DNA from: Candidatus Bipolaricaulota bacterium
Lineage (GTDB): Bacteria > Bipolaricaulota > Bipolaricaulia > Bipolaricaulales > Bipolaricaulaceae
Reading direction: 5' to 3'
DNA: 32,407 nt
Assembly (NCBI GenBank): GCA_021159405.1
Contig: JAGGRX010000021.1
Span: 1-32,407, forward strand
Below are positions 22,460 to 30,163 of the stretch, in pieces. The position numbers and the translations under genes were made by a program. The notes beneath the pieces were generated by a model. It searched no databases. It was not told where the DNA came from and saw only the letters and a list, made by a program, of their open reading frames with translations. Within the stretch, counting starts at the first letter, position 1, and the number at the start of each line of letters is the position of its first letter.

Positions 22460-23656
22460 ATGGCAAAACCTTTCTGTAAGCCGAAGGTCTTTTTCTTGGT
22501 GTTGCTTTTCGCCTTTGGGATGGCTGCAGTTCAGCCGGGGCGTGCCGAACTCCAGCCGTGGACGGAGCTTGGGCCTTGGGCGAGCCCGCTTTCCCCAACC
22601 GAGGTGGCCATCTCCTGGCAGACGGAAAGCCCGGCACTCGGAATCGTATGGTATGGGCCAAGTGTGGACTGGCAAAGAACCGGGGAGCTGCCCTATAGCG
22701 TTGCCCTGTCGAAGCCGGCCGAACTCGCCCATGTGACCATTTCAGGCTTGATCCCCGGCACCCGGTACGCCTACCGGGTAAAGCTGGGAGCAGAAGTTAG
22801 CCCGATATGCTACTTTTCCACCCCACCTGAAAAATTCCAGCCCTTTACATTCCTCGTCTACGGCGATACCCGCACCAATTACGACCTGCATGCGATGGTG
22901 ACAAAGCGCATGGCGAGGGAGTCCGCGGAGTTCGTGGTACACGTGGGGGACCTGATCGAATCCCCCACCCAAACCGAGTGGCGCGCGTTCCTCAACTCTG
23001 GGGAGCTCCTACTTCGGGCGATGTCGTTTCTGTGTGTGCCCGGGAACCATGAACGCAACTCCCGTACCTATTACGAGCTGTTCCCGCTCCCCCAGGGAGG
23101 CGGCCGCTACGGGAAACAGTGGTGGTCCCTACGCTGGGGGGACGTGCTCCTGGTGGGCCTTGATTCCAACCTCCAGTACCTCAAGTTCACCGGCCTCAAG
23201 AAGGAAACGGCGTGGCTCAAAGAAGTGCTCGGGGAAGAAGCACGCTACAAGTTCGTGTTCTTACACCACCCACTGTTCAGCTCGGACCCCCACTATGGAG
23301 GGGACGAGGGTCTGGCAAAGCTCTGGCATCCCATCTTCATAGAAGCCGGGGTGACCGCGGTGTTCTGCGGCCACTGTCACAACTATGAGCACCTCGTCCG
23401 GGATGGGCTCCACTACTTCGTCACCGGAGGGGGTGGGGCCCCGTTCAGCCCCCTTTCGGACGCGCGGACAGAGGGGTCGGTACTGGGCATCGAGAACGTG
23501 CTCCATTACCTTAGGGTTTCGGTCTCAGAAGGAAAGGTGGTAGTGGAGATGGTGCCGGTGGCCGAGGTTCAAGCCGGTGAGGTGGCCGTGCTTTCCGGAG
23601 CTCCCATGGAGACCACAGAGCTTTCAAGGGCCGCCTGCGGCGTGGGAATCCCTTGA
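22460..23656 (+). CDS. Secreted metallophosphoesterase (purple-acid-phosphatase-like)
   Basis: A 398-residue protein with a Sec signal peptide (KVFFLVLLFAFGMAAVQPG, then Arg-Ala before Glu). An N-terminal fibronectin-III-like purple-acid-phosphatase domain follows (SPTEVAISWQTES, ISGLIPGTRYAYRV), then a calcineurin-like metallophosphatase domain with the metal motifs YGDTR, GDLIE, GNHE, FLHHPL and GHCHNYEH. The Tyr that gives true purple acid phosphatases their colour is absent from the second motif. It should hydrolyse phosphate esters in the periplasm or outside the cell. I use the ATG at 22460 after GGGGGAA. It lies between two DUF47/PhoU-like genes with gaps of 7-10 bp, so phosphate scavenging is the likely theme. 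Confidence 0.92.
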   Translation: MAKPFCKPKVFFLVLLFAFGMAAVQPGRAELQPWTELGPWASPLSPTEVAISWQTESPALGIVWYGPSVDWQRTGELPYSVALSKPAELAHVTISGLIPGTRYAYRVKLGAEVSPICYFSTPPEKFQPFTFLVYGDTRTNYDLHAMVTKRMARESAEFVVHVGDLIESPTQTEWRAFLNSGELLLRAMSFLCVPGNHERNSRTYYELFPLPQGGGRYGKQWWSLRWGDVLLVGLDSNLQYLKFTGLKKETAWLKEVLGEEARYKFVFLHHPLFSSDPHYGGDEGLAKLWHPIFIEAGVTAVFCGHCHNYEHLVRDGLHYFVTGGGGAPFSPLSDARTEGSVLGIENVLHYLRVSVSEGKVVVEMVPVAEVQAGEVAVLSGAPMETTELSRAACGVGIP

Positions 23657-23663
23657 TGGGGTG

Positions 23664-24335
23664 ATGACCTTGAATGGGAGCTGGCTTGCAAGGATGTTAA
23701 GGAAGCCTCAACCCTTAGGATTGGTGAGACACACGCAAGCAGTGGAAAATGCGGCCGAGGAGCTGGGGAAGCAGTTGCGGGCCTGGCTGCGGGGGGAGGG
23801 GGTAGAAGCGGAGCTGGTCAGCGAGGCAGAGCACGCCGCCGATCGGGTGAAACGGGAACTCCGCGCCCGCCTCGGCGCAATTCGCCACCCCCCGATCCCA
23901 AGATCCTCACTGCTTGAGCTGATCTGGCACCAGGATGAGATCGCCGACCTATGCCAGGATGCCGCACTCCTCATGAGCTTGAGACGCCCGGACCTCTCCA
24001 TAGAGCTTGAGGATGGGTTCCGTACGCTAGGGGAATCCTTGGTGCGAGTAGTCCATGAGTACCACCTAACCGTGGAGGCGTTCGAGGAAGCACTGGCAAG
24101 CGGCCTTTCCCAAGGGAAACTGAAACAGGTGCAGGAGGGCGTTGACAGAATCAACCTGCTTGAGCATGAGTCAGACATGGTAGAAAGGGAGCTTGTGAGG
24201 ATCATCTACCATGCGGAGGGGCTGTCGGACTTCGACCGCTACCATCTGGTGCAGCTTGTGCTCATGTTGGGCGGGGTGGTGGACCAGACTGAGAACGCTG
24301 CCGGCGACCTGAGGCTTCTGGTCAGCCGCCTTTAA
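23664..24335 (+). CDS. DUF47/PhoU-like protein (second copy)
   Basis: A 223-residue helical protein, diverged from the first copy but with the same layout: AENAAEEL..., EAEHAADRVKRELRARLG (ExxAD metal-site type), IWHQDEIADLCQDA, then EHESDMVERELVRIIYH and a closing VVDQTENAAGDLRLLV. It matches the DUF47 (TIGR00153-type) pattern better than the first copy does. The ATG at 23664 lies seven bases after the phosphatase stop and is preceded by GATGGGGTG; a GTG at 23661 is an alternative. The end overlaps the comEA-like gene tail to tail by four bases, with a hairpin over both stops. Confidence 0.85.
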   Translation: MTLNGSWLARMLRKPQPLGLVRHTQAVENAAEELGKQLRAWLRGEGVEAELVSEAEHAADRVKRELRARLGAIRHPPIPRSSLLELIWHQDEIADLCQDAALLMSLRRPDLSIELEDGFRTLGESLVRVVHEYHLTVEAFEEALASGLSQGKLKQVQEGVDRINLLEHESDMVERELVRIIYHAEGLSDFDRYHLVQLVLMLGGVVDQTENAAGDLRLLVSRL

Positions 24336-24341
24336 GGCGGC
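24325..24341. terminator. Hairpin over two overlapping convergent stop codons
   Basis: GCCGCC-TTTAA-GGCGGC spans the TAA stops of both the second DUF47 gene and the convergent comEA-like gene. A bidirectional transcription stop is plausible, but no long T-tract follows on either strand. Confidence 0.45.
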
Positions 24342-24721
24342 TTCACCGTGACCAGAGGGCGCAGGGTCGCGAGCAGCTCCTCCCCTATCCCCGGGACCTC
24401 CAATAGCTCGTCCAAAGAGGCGAACGGGCCGTGCTCCTCTCGCCAGGCCACGATCCTTTGGGCCAAGGCTGGCCCGATCCCGGGGAGGGCCATGAGCTGT
24501 TCTTTGGTGGCCTGATTCAGGTCCAGTGGGGTGGCCTCGACGAACTCAAGCGGCACCACCACCCCGGTAACTTCCACCGGCTTGGGAGCTGGGGGCCGGG
24601 CCGGGCTCCGAGGCGGAATCCATTGCGTCCCAGCGTAGATAAGAAGGGCGAAAACAAGCAGCGCAGCCGCCCAGAACCGGGCCCCAGCTTTATGGGAACA
24701 GCTCTTTGATCCTGTTCTCAC
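24332..24721 (-). CDS. comEA: ComEA-like helix-hairpin-helix DNA-binding protein
   Basis: A 129-residue protein with one N-terminal membrane anchor (FWAAALLVFALLIYAGTQW), a proline-rich linker (PPRSPARPPAPKP) and a C-terminal pair of helix-hairpin-helix motifs: LDLNQATKEQLMALPGIGP, then LDELLEVPGIGEELLATL. This is the ComEA layout: a surface or periplasmic double-strand DNA-binding protein for natural transformation. The domain also occurs in other HhH proteins, and no comEC or pilus genes are in view. I use the GTG at 24721, behind GAGAGAAG; a TTG at 24739 is an alternative. It overlaps the upstream unknown gene by about 32 bp. Confidence 0.82.
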   Translation of the reverse strand: MRTGSKSCSHKAGARFWAAALLVFALLIYAGTQWIPPRSPARPPAPKPVEVTGVVVPLEFVEATPLDLNQATKEQLMALPGIGPALAQRIVAWREEHGPFASLDELLEVPGIGEELLATLRPLVTVKPP

Positions 24722-25241
24722 CCCACTTCTCTCTGGCAAGGCGCATCCTCTCGGGCAACCTCTCGTAGCGTGCCTTGGCGAACTTCTCGCTCCACCGCCT
24801 GAGGAAAATCTCCCTCAGCCTAGCCGAAAGCTCCGGGGCTCCCGCCAGGCTCTCGCCGTGCTCCCGTGCCAGCTGCTCAAGTTCCGGGATATACACGTCC
24901 ACAGCGGCCGCCCGATCGAAGAGCTCCAGGGCCTGCTCAGGGGCCTTGGCAAGCATCTGCTTGGCCTCTTGGAACAGTCGCCTCCGCTCCAGCTCCTCCT
25001 CCACGCGCCTTCGCATGAGCCTCGCCTTCTCCCGGTAGGTTGGGAGCTCCCACACAGGGAACGCAAGGAGTTTGCGTTCACAGCCATCGTTGGGGTTGGG
25101 GAACGCACGGGGACTCGCCCCGATGCGGCCGTGCCAAGCCAGGCACCGCTCACAAGTCCGCCAGGTGACATTGGTGTAGTACTGCCAAAGGGTCCGCCTT
25201 CCCCGAGCCAGATGCCAGAGGATCCTCAGCCAATCGAGCAC
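24690..25241 (-). CDS. Uncharacterised 183-residue protein with a Cys-x2-Cys motif
   Basis: I do not recognise the family. The protein begins with a GTG at 25241 behind a strong AAGGAGG, so it is very probably real. The N-terminal third is Trp/Tyr-rich (WQYYTNVTWRTCERCLAWHG) with CxxC and a third Cys about 26 residues on in NDGCERK. The pattern resembles the Cys/His-containing end of phage head-morphogenesis (SPP1 gp7/Mu gpF-like) proteins, but without other phage genes this is weak. The rest is charged, helical and Arg/Glu-rich, including a probable coiled coil at about 65-100 and a tetratricopeptide-like stretch (LAKAPEQALELFDRAAAV). The comEA-like gene overlaps its end. Confidence 0.75.
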   Translation of the reverse strand: MLDWLRILWHLARGRRTLWQYYTNVTWRTCERCLAWHGRIGASPRAFPNPNDGCERKLLAFPVWELPTYREKARLMRRRVEEELERRRLFQEAKQMLAKAPEQALELFDRAAAVDVYIPELEQLAREHGESLAGAPELSARLREIFLRRWSEKFAKARYERLPERMRLAREKWGENRIKELFP

Positions 25242-25260
25242 CTATGCCCTCCTTGAAACC

Positions 25261-25289
25261 AGCATAGCTGGAGCCATCCCCAGGCACAA
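25261..25289 (-). promoter_or_regulatory. Weak promoter candidate for the unknown/comEA-like pair
   Basis: Minus strand: TTGTGC (25289-25284), 17 bp, TATGCT (25266-25261), about 20 bp upstream of the GTG at 25241. The match is moderate. The rest of the gap up to tRNA-Leu (25290-25386) shows nothing else I can name. Confidence 0.35.
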
Positions 25290-25386
25290 ACGGATGCTTT
25301 ATCTGTCTAACCCCTTGGCTTTTGTGGCATAACCATAAAGCCGAAGGCCTTGAAGGGATTCGAGGCCGGATAGCCGCCCAACGCTG

Positions 25387-25410
25387 AAGGCCCCTTGCCC
25401 CAGGGGCCTT
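25387..25410 (-). terminator. Hairpin just after tRNA-Leu
   Basis: AAGGCCCCT and AGGGGCCTT form a perfect 9-bp stem with a 6-nt loop, 7 bp beyond the tRNA-Leu CCA. The T-tract on the minus strand is poor. The plus strand is more T-rich after the stem, but no plus-strand gene precedes it. Confidence 0.5.
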
Positions 25411-25417
25411 TCGCTTT

Positions 25418-25505
25418 TGGTGCCGAGGGTGGGAATCGAACCCACACGCCCCCGCGGGGCACGGGATTTTGAGTCCCGCGCGTCTGCCAGTTCCGCCACC
25501 TCGGC
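25418..25505 (-). tRNA. trnL: tRNA-Leu (anticodon CAA)
   Basis: Class II cloverleaf: acceptor GCCGAGG/CCTCGGC, anticodon loop CTCAAAA in stem CGGGA/TCCCG, a long GC-rich variable arm, T-loop TTCGATT, discriminator A and an encoded CCA. The length is 88 nt. It reads UUG leucine codons. Confidence 0.96.
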
Positions 25506-25514
25506 TCAACCCTT

Positions 25515-25520
25515 ATTATA
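25515..25520 (-). promoter_or_regulatory. Consensus -10 box for tRNA-Leu
   Basis: TATAAT on the minus strand predicts a start near 25508, three bases before the mature tRNA 5' end. I see no good -35 hexamer. On the plus strand the same bases read TATTAT-like and may also serve the divergent gene. Confidence 0.45.
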
Positions 25521-25550
25521 CGCGCGGAAGCATTTGGAAGGGAGGCTGCC

Positions 25551-26273
25551 TTGAAGATCGCCGTATTTCGAGCGGAAGGCCTCACCGTAAAAGGAGCGGT
25601 GGTGGGAGAAGAAGCGGTTGGGCTGGGAAGGAGATGGCCACTTGAGGAGGTTCGTCTTCTTCCCCCGGTCAGGCCACAGAAGATCGTGTGTCTGGGCCGG
25701 AACTACCGTGCCCACGCCGAGGAACTGGGAAACGAGGTGCCCGAGCGCCCCTTGCTCTTCTTCAAGCCCCCGTCCGCGGTGATCGGGCCGGGGGACCCCA
25801 TCGTCCTACCTCGCTCCTCCCGCGTGGACTACGAAGGGGAACTCGCCGTGGTGATCGGCCGCCGTTGTCGCAACGTCAGGGCAAAAGACGCCTATGAGGT
25901 CATCCTGGGATACACGTGCCTGAACGACGTCACCGACCGGGATGCCCAAGGATGGGAACGAAACTGGGTCCGGGCCAAGGGGTTCGATACCTCATGTCCG
26001 TTGGGCCCTTGGATCGTGACCCAGGATGAGCTTTCCTTCCCGCTCACCATCGAGACCTATGTGAACGGGGAGCTCCGCCAGCGGGGGACCACCGACGAGC
26101 TCGTCTTTCCCATCCCCGAGATCGTCGAGGAGGTCAGCTCGTTTATGACCCTGGAGGAGGGAGACGTGATCGCCACCGGCACCCCGGCCGGGGTGGGTCC
26201 CCTCTCCCCTGGGGATCAAGTGGAGGTGAGGATCTCCGGGATCGGGAGCCTGGTAAATCCGGTGAAGAAGTGA
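25551..26273 (+). CDS. Fumarylacetoacetate hydrolase-family protein
   Basis: A 240-residue protein with the C-terminal FAH-family fold: KIVCLGRNYRAHAEE, PLLFFKPPSAV, the metal-binding DYEGELAVVIG (acidic D-x-E-x-E set), LNDVTDRDAQ, KGFDTSCPLGPW and ATGTPAGVGP. The family comprises divalent-metal-dependent hydrolases and decarboxylases (acylpyruvases, oxaloacetate decarboxylase, 2-hydroxyhepta-2,4-diene-1,7-dioate isomerase-like). The specific substrate is not decidable. Start is a TTG at 25551 behind GGGAGG. It is a single gene, divergent from tRNA-Leu and convergent with the OsmC gene. Confidence 0.92.
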   Translation: MKIAVFRAEGLTVKGAVVGEEAVGLGRRWPLEEVRLLPPVRPQKIVCLGRNYRAHAEELGNEVPERPLLFFKPPSAVIGPGDPIVLPRSSRVDYEGELAVVIGRRCRNVRAKDAYEVILGYTCLNDVTDRDAQGWERNWVRAKGFDTSCPLGPWIVTQDELSFPLTIETYVNGELRQRGTTDELVFPIPEIVEEVSSFMTLEEGDVIATGTPAGVGPLSPGDQVEVRISGIGSLVNPVKK

Positions 26274-26279
26274 AACAGG

Positions 26280-26295
26280 GGGCCGCGCGCGGCCC
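26280..26295. terminator. 16-bp perfect GC palindrome between convergent genes
   Basis: GGGCCGCGCGCGGCCC lies between the FAH-family stop (26273) and the OsmC-family stop (26304). It probably serves as a bidirectional terminator-like structure. There is no T-tract. Confidence 0.5.
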
Positions 26296-26303
26296 TCGAT
26301 AGC

Positions 26304-26702
26304 TCAGGAAAGCTCGAGATTCACCGAGTTCGCCACCTTGAGGGTCTGTCCCACGAGACACCCCTCCACGAACGCCCTCGCCTTAGAACGCTTTTCCTCG
26401 GGGAGCCCGGGGATGTGCACCCGGACGGTGAAGTTCCCGAGGCGCATAGGGGACTGGAGCGTCTCCGCCTCGGCCACCGCCTCGATGCCCTCTGCGGGGA
26501 GCCCCTCCCGATCGGCGAACATCTTGGCGAAGATCCCCGAACAGGCTGCTAGCGCCGCCAGGAGCAGCTCTGGAGGGGTGGGACCCAGGTCCTTCCCTCC
26601 CTTGGCCGGGGGAAGGTCGGTGGTGAGCTCATGCCCCCGGACCTTGATCGTGAACGCAAGGCCTTCCTTCCAAGTTGCGGTTGCTCTTGTCTTTTCCGCC
26701 AT
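26304..26702 (-). CDS. OsmC/Ohr-family protein
   Basis: A 132-residue protein of the OsmC family, whose members reduce organic hydroperoxides with two cysteines. The two expected Cys are present: LAACSGIF near residue 54 and EGCLVGQTL near residue 114. The family GPTPPELLLAALAAC stretch and the beta-strand start (ATWKEGLAFTIKV) are also visible. It is of the short YhfA/OsmC-like type, for which peroxidase activity is not always shown. I start at the ATG at 26702 behind AAAGGAGAA; the longer frame enters mutM. It is the last gene of the amidohydrolase-GT4-mutM-osmC run. Confidence 0.88.
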   Translation of the reverse strand: MAEKTRATATWKEGLAFTIKVRGHELTTDLPPAKGGKDLGPTPPELLLAALAACSGIFAKMFADREGLPAEGIEAVAEAETLQSPMRLGNFTVRVHIPGLPEEKRSKARAFVEGCLVGQTLKVANSVNLELS

Positions 26703-26716
26703 GGTTCTCCTTTCGT

Positions 26717-27493
26717 TTAACGTTGGCACTGCGGGCAAAAGTACGTGCTTCTGCCCGCGATCTTCACCCGCCGGATGGGGGACCCGCAAGCGTAGCAAGG
26801 TTCCCCTTCCCGGCCGTACACCGCAAGCTTAACCTGAAATGCCCCGGGCTCCCCGGTGGGGACGCGGTACTCGGCGTCGGCGAGCGTGGTGCCCCGGCCG
26901 GAGATCGCCTCCTTAAGCACCTCCGGGATGGCCTTGATCAAGCGCTGCACCTCCTCTTCAGCGAGGGCCCGGGCCGGCCGGCGGGGATCGATCCCGGCCC
27001 GGAAGAGGATCTCGGCCGCGTAGATGTTCCCGATCCCGGCGATCTTCCGCTGATCGAGAAGCCAAGCCTTGATCGGCATCCTACTTTTCGCAAGCTCGCA
27101 AGACAGCCAAGACAAATCCCCAAACGGCTCCGGTCCAAGTGGCTTTTCGAACCTTTCCACGAACTCCACCGTGGCCAACCGCCTCCGGTCAACCAGGTAC
27201 ACGCTCCCGTGCGGAAAGCGCAACGCCAGCCGCACCCTTCCCTCGGGCACCCCCGACTTGCACCAGACAAGCCTCCCGGACATGCGCAGGTGCACCACCA
27301 ATGTGCCCTTCCCTAGCTCGATCAGGATGTATTTCCCGCGCCGGGAAAGACGCCGCACCTGGGCCGGCAGGGAGAGGGGTTTGATACCTGGGAGGAGCGC
27401 GGGGTCATAGGCTTCGGTGGACTCAAGCAGGCGGCCTTCGATATGCGGGCGCAGGGCCCGGACGATGGTCTCCACTTCGGGGAGCTCCGGCAT
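26717..27493 (-). CDS. mutM: Formamidopyrimidine-DNA glycosylase
   Basis: A 258-residue base-excision repair enzyme that removes 8-oxoguanine and formamidopyrimidines. It has the catalytic N-terminus PELPEVET (Pro2, Glu3), the beta-domain Lys in SRRGKYILIEL, HLRMSGRL, the H2TH region with KIAGIGNIYAAEILF, and the C-terminal zinc finger (CYACGSP and CPQCQ) preceded by YGREGEPC. Length and all catalytic residues are normal. Its ATG shares one base with the glycosyltransferase TGA (TGATG), so translation is coupled. Confidence 0.97.
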   Translation of the reverse strand: MPELPEVETIVRALRPHIEGRLLESTEAYDPALLPGIKPLSLPAQVRRLSRRGKYILIELGKGTLVVHLRMSGRLVWCKSGVPEGRVRLALRFPHGSVYLVDRRRLATVEFVERFEKPLGPEPFGDLSWLSCELAKSRMPIKAWLLDQRKIAGIGNIYAAEILFRAGIDPRRPARALAEEEVQRLIKAIPEVLKEAISGRGTTLADAEYRVPTGEPGAFQVKLAVYGREGEPCYACGSPIRRVKIAGRSTYFCPQCQR

Positions 27494-28623
27494 CAGCGGC
27501 TCCGTATCTGCTCGAACACCGCGAGGAGCTTGCGGGTGGACATCTCGGTGGAGAGCTCTCGGGCGGTCCGCAGGGCCCCCTCCCGGAGGCGCTCCCGCAG
27601 CGAGGCATCGGCAAGGAGCTCCAGCACGGCTTCGGCGTAGCGGACCTCGTCCTCCGGGGCACAGAGGGCGTTTTCCCGGTCGCGCACGATGTCCTTGACC
27701 CCCATCTCCGGGATCGCCACCACCGGCAGTCCCGCGGCCATGGCCTCGAGCACCACCATCCCTTGGGTCTCGGTCTTGGAGGCGAACACAAACAGATCCG
27801 CCTGGCGGTAGTAGTCCACAAGCCGGTCATGTCCGATGTAGCCGGGGAACAGGACCCTTCTGGCCACCCCAAGCCGGCTTGCCTCGTGCACCAGATCCTC
27901 GGCGGACGGGCCTCCCCCGATCATGACCAGGAGCACATCCGGACGCCTGAGCGCCACCTCCCGGAACATCCTGAGCAAAAAGAACACGTTCTTTTCAGGG
28001 GCCAGCCGCCCCACGTAGAGGAGAATCGGGGCCCGGTCAGGGAGGGCGAGATCCGCACGCAGGTCATGCTGGATGGGGCGGGAGAAGAGCCGCAGGTTGA
28101 CCCCGAACGGAAATACATGGATCGGTACCCGCACCCCATAGCGCAGAAGCTCGTCCCTGACAGGGGTGGACTCTACTGTAACCACATCGCATTGGTTGCA
28201 AAATACCGCGGATATGACCTCGGCCGTCCGCCGGGGAGGGCGCAGCGGGGGTGGAAGATAGTGCCTGTAGGCCACGTACAGGGTGTGATAGGTGTGGACG
28301 TGGGGGATGCGGCCCCGCCGCGCCGCCCACAGGGCCAGGGCACCTAAAGAGAACGGGGTGTGGGAGTGGATGGCATCCAGCTCCCCCAGGATCCTCCGCG
28401 CCCGGAGCGGTATGGGAAAAGCCACCCGCGACTTCCGGTGGAACAGGAACGTGACCGCCGGAAGCCGGATCACACGGGGATCGGGCTTTTCCCTGCCGTA
28501 GTGGGGGCAGAAAACGTACACCTCGTGTCCGGTACGCTCCAGCTCCTCTCGAAGCCAGTGCACCGTGGTCGTCACCCCGTTGATCTCGGGGAGATAGGTG
28601 TCCGAAAACAGGCCGATCCTCAC
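27493..28623 (-). CDS. GT4-family glycosyltransferase
   Basis: A 376-residue GT-B-fold enzyme. The N-terminal half has the donor-independent start FSDTYLPEINGVTT and HSHTPFSLG. The C-terminal half has YVGRLAPEKN, MIGGGPSAE, and the E-x7-E nucleotide-sugar motif ETQGMVVLEAMAAGLP. It looks most like diacylglycerol glucosyltransferases and related mannosyltransferases that make membrane glycolipids, but the substrate is not certain. Start is a GTG at 28623 behind CAGGAGGG. It lies 15 bp after the amidohydrolase and is coupled to mutM. Confidence 0.9.
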   Translation of the reverse strand: MRIGLFSDTYLPEINGVTTTVHWLREELERTGHEVYVFCPHYGREKPDPRVIRLPAVTFLFHRKSRVAFPIPLRARRILGELDAIHSHTPFSLGALALWAARRGRIPHVHTYHTLYVAYRHYLPPPLRPPRRTAEVISAVFCNQCDVVTVESTPVRDELLRYGVRVPIHVFPFGVNLRLFSRPIQHDLRADLALPDRAPILLYVGRLAPEKNVFFLLRMFREVALRRPDVLLVMIGGGPSAEDLVHEASRLGVARRVLFPGYIGHDRLVDYYRQADLFVFASKTETQGMVVLEAMAAGLPVVAIPEMGVKDIVRDRENALCAPEDEVRYAEAVLELLADASLRERLREGALRTARELSTEMSTRKLLAVFEQIRSR

Positions 28624-28638
28624 GGCAAGACCCTCCTG

Positions 28639-30135
28639 TTACGTTTCTTTGTAGATCAGCTTGCCCTCGAGGAAGGTCATATACACCCGGACCCTGTCCC
28701 AGGGGACATTCCGCGGGTCGGCGGAGAGCACCACCAGGTCGGCCCGCCTGCCAGGGGATATTCCCCCAATTTCTCCCTCGGCACACGTGGCGTAGGCCCC
28801 GCCCCAGGTGTAGGCCTGGAGGGCCTCCTCCAAGGGGAGCCGCTGGACCGCATGGGGCGGATCCGTCGCCCCGGGGAGCCCGTAAAGTGGTCCCATAGGC
28901 ATCCCGTCGGAGCCGAACGCCAGCGGGATGCCCCGGTCCACCACCCAGGCATGGGGGTCGATCACCTCGTCCCGCGCTTTCCCCAGGCGGGCCTCGTACA
29001 TCTTCCCCGGCCCGGACCAGCGGGCCACGAAATTGGGCTGCATGGAGGCGACCAGGCCCAGCCTTGCCATGCGATCCAGCTGCTCCTCCGTGGGAAGCTC
29101 AAGGTGCTCGATCCGATGGCGTCCCTCCGGCCCCACGCCGGCGAGTTCGCAGGCGGAGATCGCCTCCTCGATGGCCAGGTCCCCGATGGCGTGGATCGCG
29201 ACCTGAAGCCCGGCCCCATCGGCCCGGCGCAGGATGTGGGAGAGCTCGTCTCGGGAGAGGAGGAGCTGTCCTTGCCCCCCGCCATCGGCGTAGGGAAGGG
29301 AGACGGCCGCGCTCCTGGCCCCGATGGAGCCGTCCACGAAGGCCTTTACCCCCTGCACACGCACGAACTCGGTGCCAAACCCCCGGCGGACACCGAGCCC
29401 GAGGAGATGGTCGAGCTCCTCCACCGGGAGGTAGAGGAAGACCCGGGTGGTGAGGAGTCCCCGGTCCTCGGCGAGCTGAAAGGCCGAAAGCACGTCCGGC
29501 CCCCCCATATCCGCCACCGCCGTGATCCCCAGGCTCGCCGCGTAGCGGGAGGCCGCCGCGGCGGCCTCCACCAACATCTCCTGGTCCGGTTTGGCACAGT
29601 CGAGAAGGGCCTCCGCCGCTTCCTCCCACAGGTGCCCCCGGGCCCGGTCCACGTGCTCCCCCTCCGGGCGGCCGCAGCGCGCCAAGGCCAAGGTGTTGGC
29701 CACCACCAGGTGTCCGTCCACCCGCACTGCGCACGCCGGCGCTTTGGGGACTGCCCGGTCCAGGTCCCTCCGCTCCAGGTACCTGCGCTCGGGCCAGGTG
29801 GACTCGTCCCAGCCCCGGGCCACCACCCACTCCCCGGGCCGGGCCCGCGCCGCCTGGGCGAGCATGTCCAGCGCCTCGGGGAGCGAGCTCGCCTGGGAGA
29901 GATCAACGTAGAAGGTTCGGTCGAGTCCTGTTTTCAAAAAGTGGGTATGGGCGTCGAAGAAGCCGGGAAGGAGCGGACGGCCCTCAAGGTCGATGAGCTG
30001 TGTCTCCGGGCCCCGCAGCCTGAGGATCTCCTCGCTTTTTCCCACCGCATGGATGCGCCCGCAGCGAACCGCCACCGCATCCCCAGGGCTTCCCAGGAGA
30101 AGGCAGCCGTGGTATAAGATGACATCGGCCGACAT
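28639..30135 (-). CDS. Amidohydrolase-3 (YtcJ-like) family protein
   Basis: A 498-residue metal-dependent hydrolase of the amidohydrolase superfamily. The metal motifs are FFDAHTHF (about 60-67), KAFVDGSIGARSAA, IHAIGDLA, HRIEHLE and FGSDGMP, with a beta-sandwich rim at both ends (GRRADLVVLSADP). Relatives act on N-formyl or N-acyl amide bonds; the real substrate is unknown. Start is the ATG at 30135, which overlaps in the opposite direction the first ATG of the neighbouring plus-strand frame. There is no Shine-Dalgarno, and a perfect TATAAT lies just upstream, so the mRNA may be leaderless. It leads the amidohydrolase-GT4-mutM-osmC operon. Confidence 0.9.
   Translation of the reverse strand: MSADVILYHGCLLLGSPGDAVAVRCGRIHAVGKSEEILRLRGPETQLIDLEGRPLLPGFFDAHTHFLKTGLDRTFYVDLSQASSLPEALDMLAQAARARPGEWVVARGWDESTWPERRYLERRDLDRAVPKAPACAVRVDGHLVVANTLALARCGRPEGEHVDRARGHLWEEAAEALLDCAKPDQEMLVEAAAAASRYAASLGITAVADMGGPDVLSAFQLAEDRGLLTTRVFLYLPVEELDHLLGLGVRRGFGTEFVRVQGVKAFVDGSIGARSAAVSLPYADGGGQGQLLLSRDELSHILRRADGAGLQVAIHAIGDLAIEEAISACELAGVGPEGRHRIEHLELPTEEQLDRMARLGLVASMQPNFVARWSGPGKMYEARLGKARDEVIDPHAWVVDRGIPLAFGSDGMPMGPLYGLPGATDPPHAVQRLPLEEALQAYTWGGAYATCAEGEIGGISPGRRADLVVLSADPRNVPWDRVRVYMTFLEGKLIYKET
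30090..30118 (+). promoter_or_regulatory. Promoter candidate for the Sua5/PfpI pair
   Basis: TTCCCA (30090-30095), 17 bp, TATAAG (30113-30118), inside the 5' end of the divergent amidohydrolase gene. The predicted start is near 30125, 39 nt before the GTG at 30164. Confidence 0.4.
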
Positions 30136-30143
30136 GGCTTTGG

Positions 30144-30149
30144 ATTATA
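30144..30149 (-). promoter_or_regulatory. Consensus -10 box giving a nearly leaderless amidohydrolase mRNA
   Basis: TATAAT on the minus strand places the transcription start at about 30137, two bases before the ATG at 30135. No Shine-Dalgarno is possible in such a leader. The -35 region is poor. Confidence 0.45.
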
Positions 30150-30163
30150 GCGAGGAGCCTTCC

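Noticed and set aside
24690..25241. Prophage fragment
   Set aside because: Only a faint head-morphogenesis-like Cys pattern; there are no neighbouring phage genes, integrase or attachment sites.
28360..30117. 585-residue plus-strand open frame
   Set aside because: It is antisense to the amidohydrolase and glycosyltransferase genes; no motif is visible.
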